In this document: positions 63,749 to 64,000 of the stretch, in pieces | Position numbering within the stretch: the stretch's first letter is position 1 | Layout of the letters: each line of letters opens with the position of its first letter | The notes under the pieces: generated by a model | Seen by the model: only the letters and a program-made list of their open reading frames with translations | The model's database searches: none | What the model was told of the DNA's origin: nothing | Origin: CPC320 sp002684375 | Lineage (GTDB): Bacteria; Pseudomonadota; Alphaproteobacteria; Rhodobacterales; Rhodobacteraceae | Direction: 5' to 3' | NCBI GenBank assembly: GCA_965662545.1 | Contig: CBFIHZ010000015.1 | Location: forward strand, 20,112-84,111 | Length of the DNA stretch: 64,000 bases | Translations under genes and position numbers: made by a program

Positions 63749-64000
63749 TGCCGCTTCATCCCGTTTGGCCTGAGCGTAATCACGCCGTTTCTGCTGGTAT
63801 TGGTATTGTTCGCGCTTCTTGCGTTTTTCCTCACCAAAACCAACTCAATAGAACCTGCGGAATCAATGCGACCGAAAGCCCAACAAGAGCACTAAAAATT
63901 GCGCCTCAAAGATACTTTGCATTCGCGTTCAACATTGTGTCATTGTCTTCGGATCAAATGGAATTGCGCTCAATCTGGCTCAAAAAGCCGAAAAAAAGAC
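63749..64000. other. Window end, no gene recognised
   Basis: The minus-strand frame upstream of the small charged protein stays open without a start codon. The last 100 bases show no clear feature. Confidence 0.35.

Noticed and set aside
1..64000. CRISPR arrays, rRNA genes and a replication origin
   Set aside because: No regularly spaced repeats, no rRNA landmarks and no DnaA-box cluster were noticed.

Overview
The window is a chromosome segment from an alphaproteobacterium, most likely a marine Rhodobacteraceae (Roseobacter-type) member. The gene families and their order support this: an Irr-type Fur regulator divergent from fabA-fabB-fabI, the run miaB-phoH-ybeY-corC-lnt-metK-trmB with a SAM/SAH riboswitch before metK (a riboswitch class known from Rhodobacterales), aroA-cmk, and a PtsP-type enzyme I. 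Base composition is moderate and becomes visibly AT-rich in parts of the last 13 kb. The species cannot be named from the sequence alone.

Layout. 1-10 kb: the 3' part of ptsP, a decayed pseF-like pseudogene, then mostly minus-strand housekeeping and stress genes (DMT transporter, aldo/keto reductase, YfcG-type GST, a palindromic repeat element, tRNA-Gln, VOC protein, SH3 protein), a 2-hydroxyacid dehydrogenase, and leuA preceded by a leucine-codon leader peptide with two overlapping hairpins. 10-26 kb: an SDR/FeS-photolyase pair, an 18-repeat secreted MORN protein, dtd, a DUF2927 lipoprotein, terC, a pseudouridine synthase, tadA, ileS, a small membrane protein with a truncated hemoglobin, a lipoprotein, and a minus-strand group of small-molecule enzymes. 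26-40 kb: the conserved irr/fabABI block and the RNA/envelope/SAM block ending in aroA-cmk.

40-51 kb is a dedicated catabolic island. A UgpC-type ABC importer with a Tm-1-like protein and a small class II aldolase runs leftward. A GntR regulator, an MBL-fold hydrolase, a HAD phosphatase, a second class II aldolase and an FGGY kinase run rightward. The same 14-bp palindrome TTTTGTATACAAAA lies before the leftward operon/GntR gene and again before the rightward operon, so one regulon probably imports, phosphorylates and cleaves a sugar or sugar acid whose identity is unknown.

51-64 kb is accessory and patchy. It holds a small MORN/peptidoglycan-binding-like protein, a polar amino-acid-type ABC importer followed by a non-pyrrolysine MttB-family methyltransferase, an orphan 51-residue double-glycine peptide (bacteriocin-like) in an AT-rich region, a LacI regulator with twin operators facing a phytanoyl-CoA-dioxygenase-family gene, and finally a serine recombinase and a HIT-family gene that are both frameshifted.

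Most novel candidates: the GntR-controlled catabolic island, the orphan double-glycine peptide, the leuA attenuator, and the 229-bp element with terminal inverted repeats next to tRNA-Gln.
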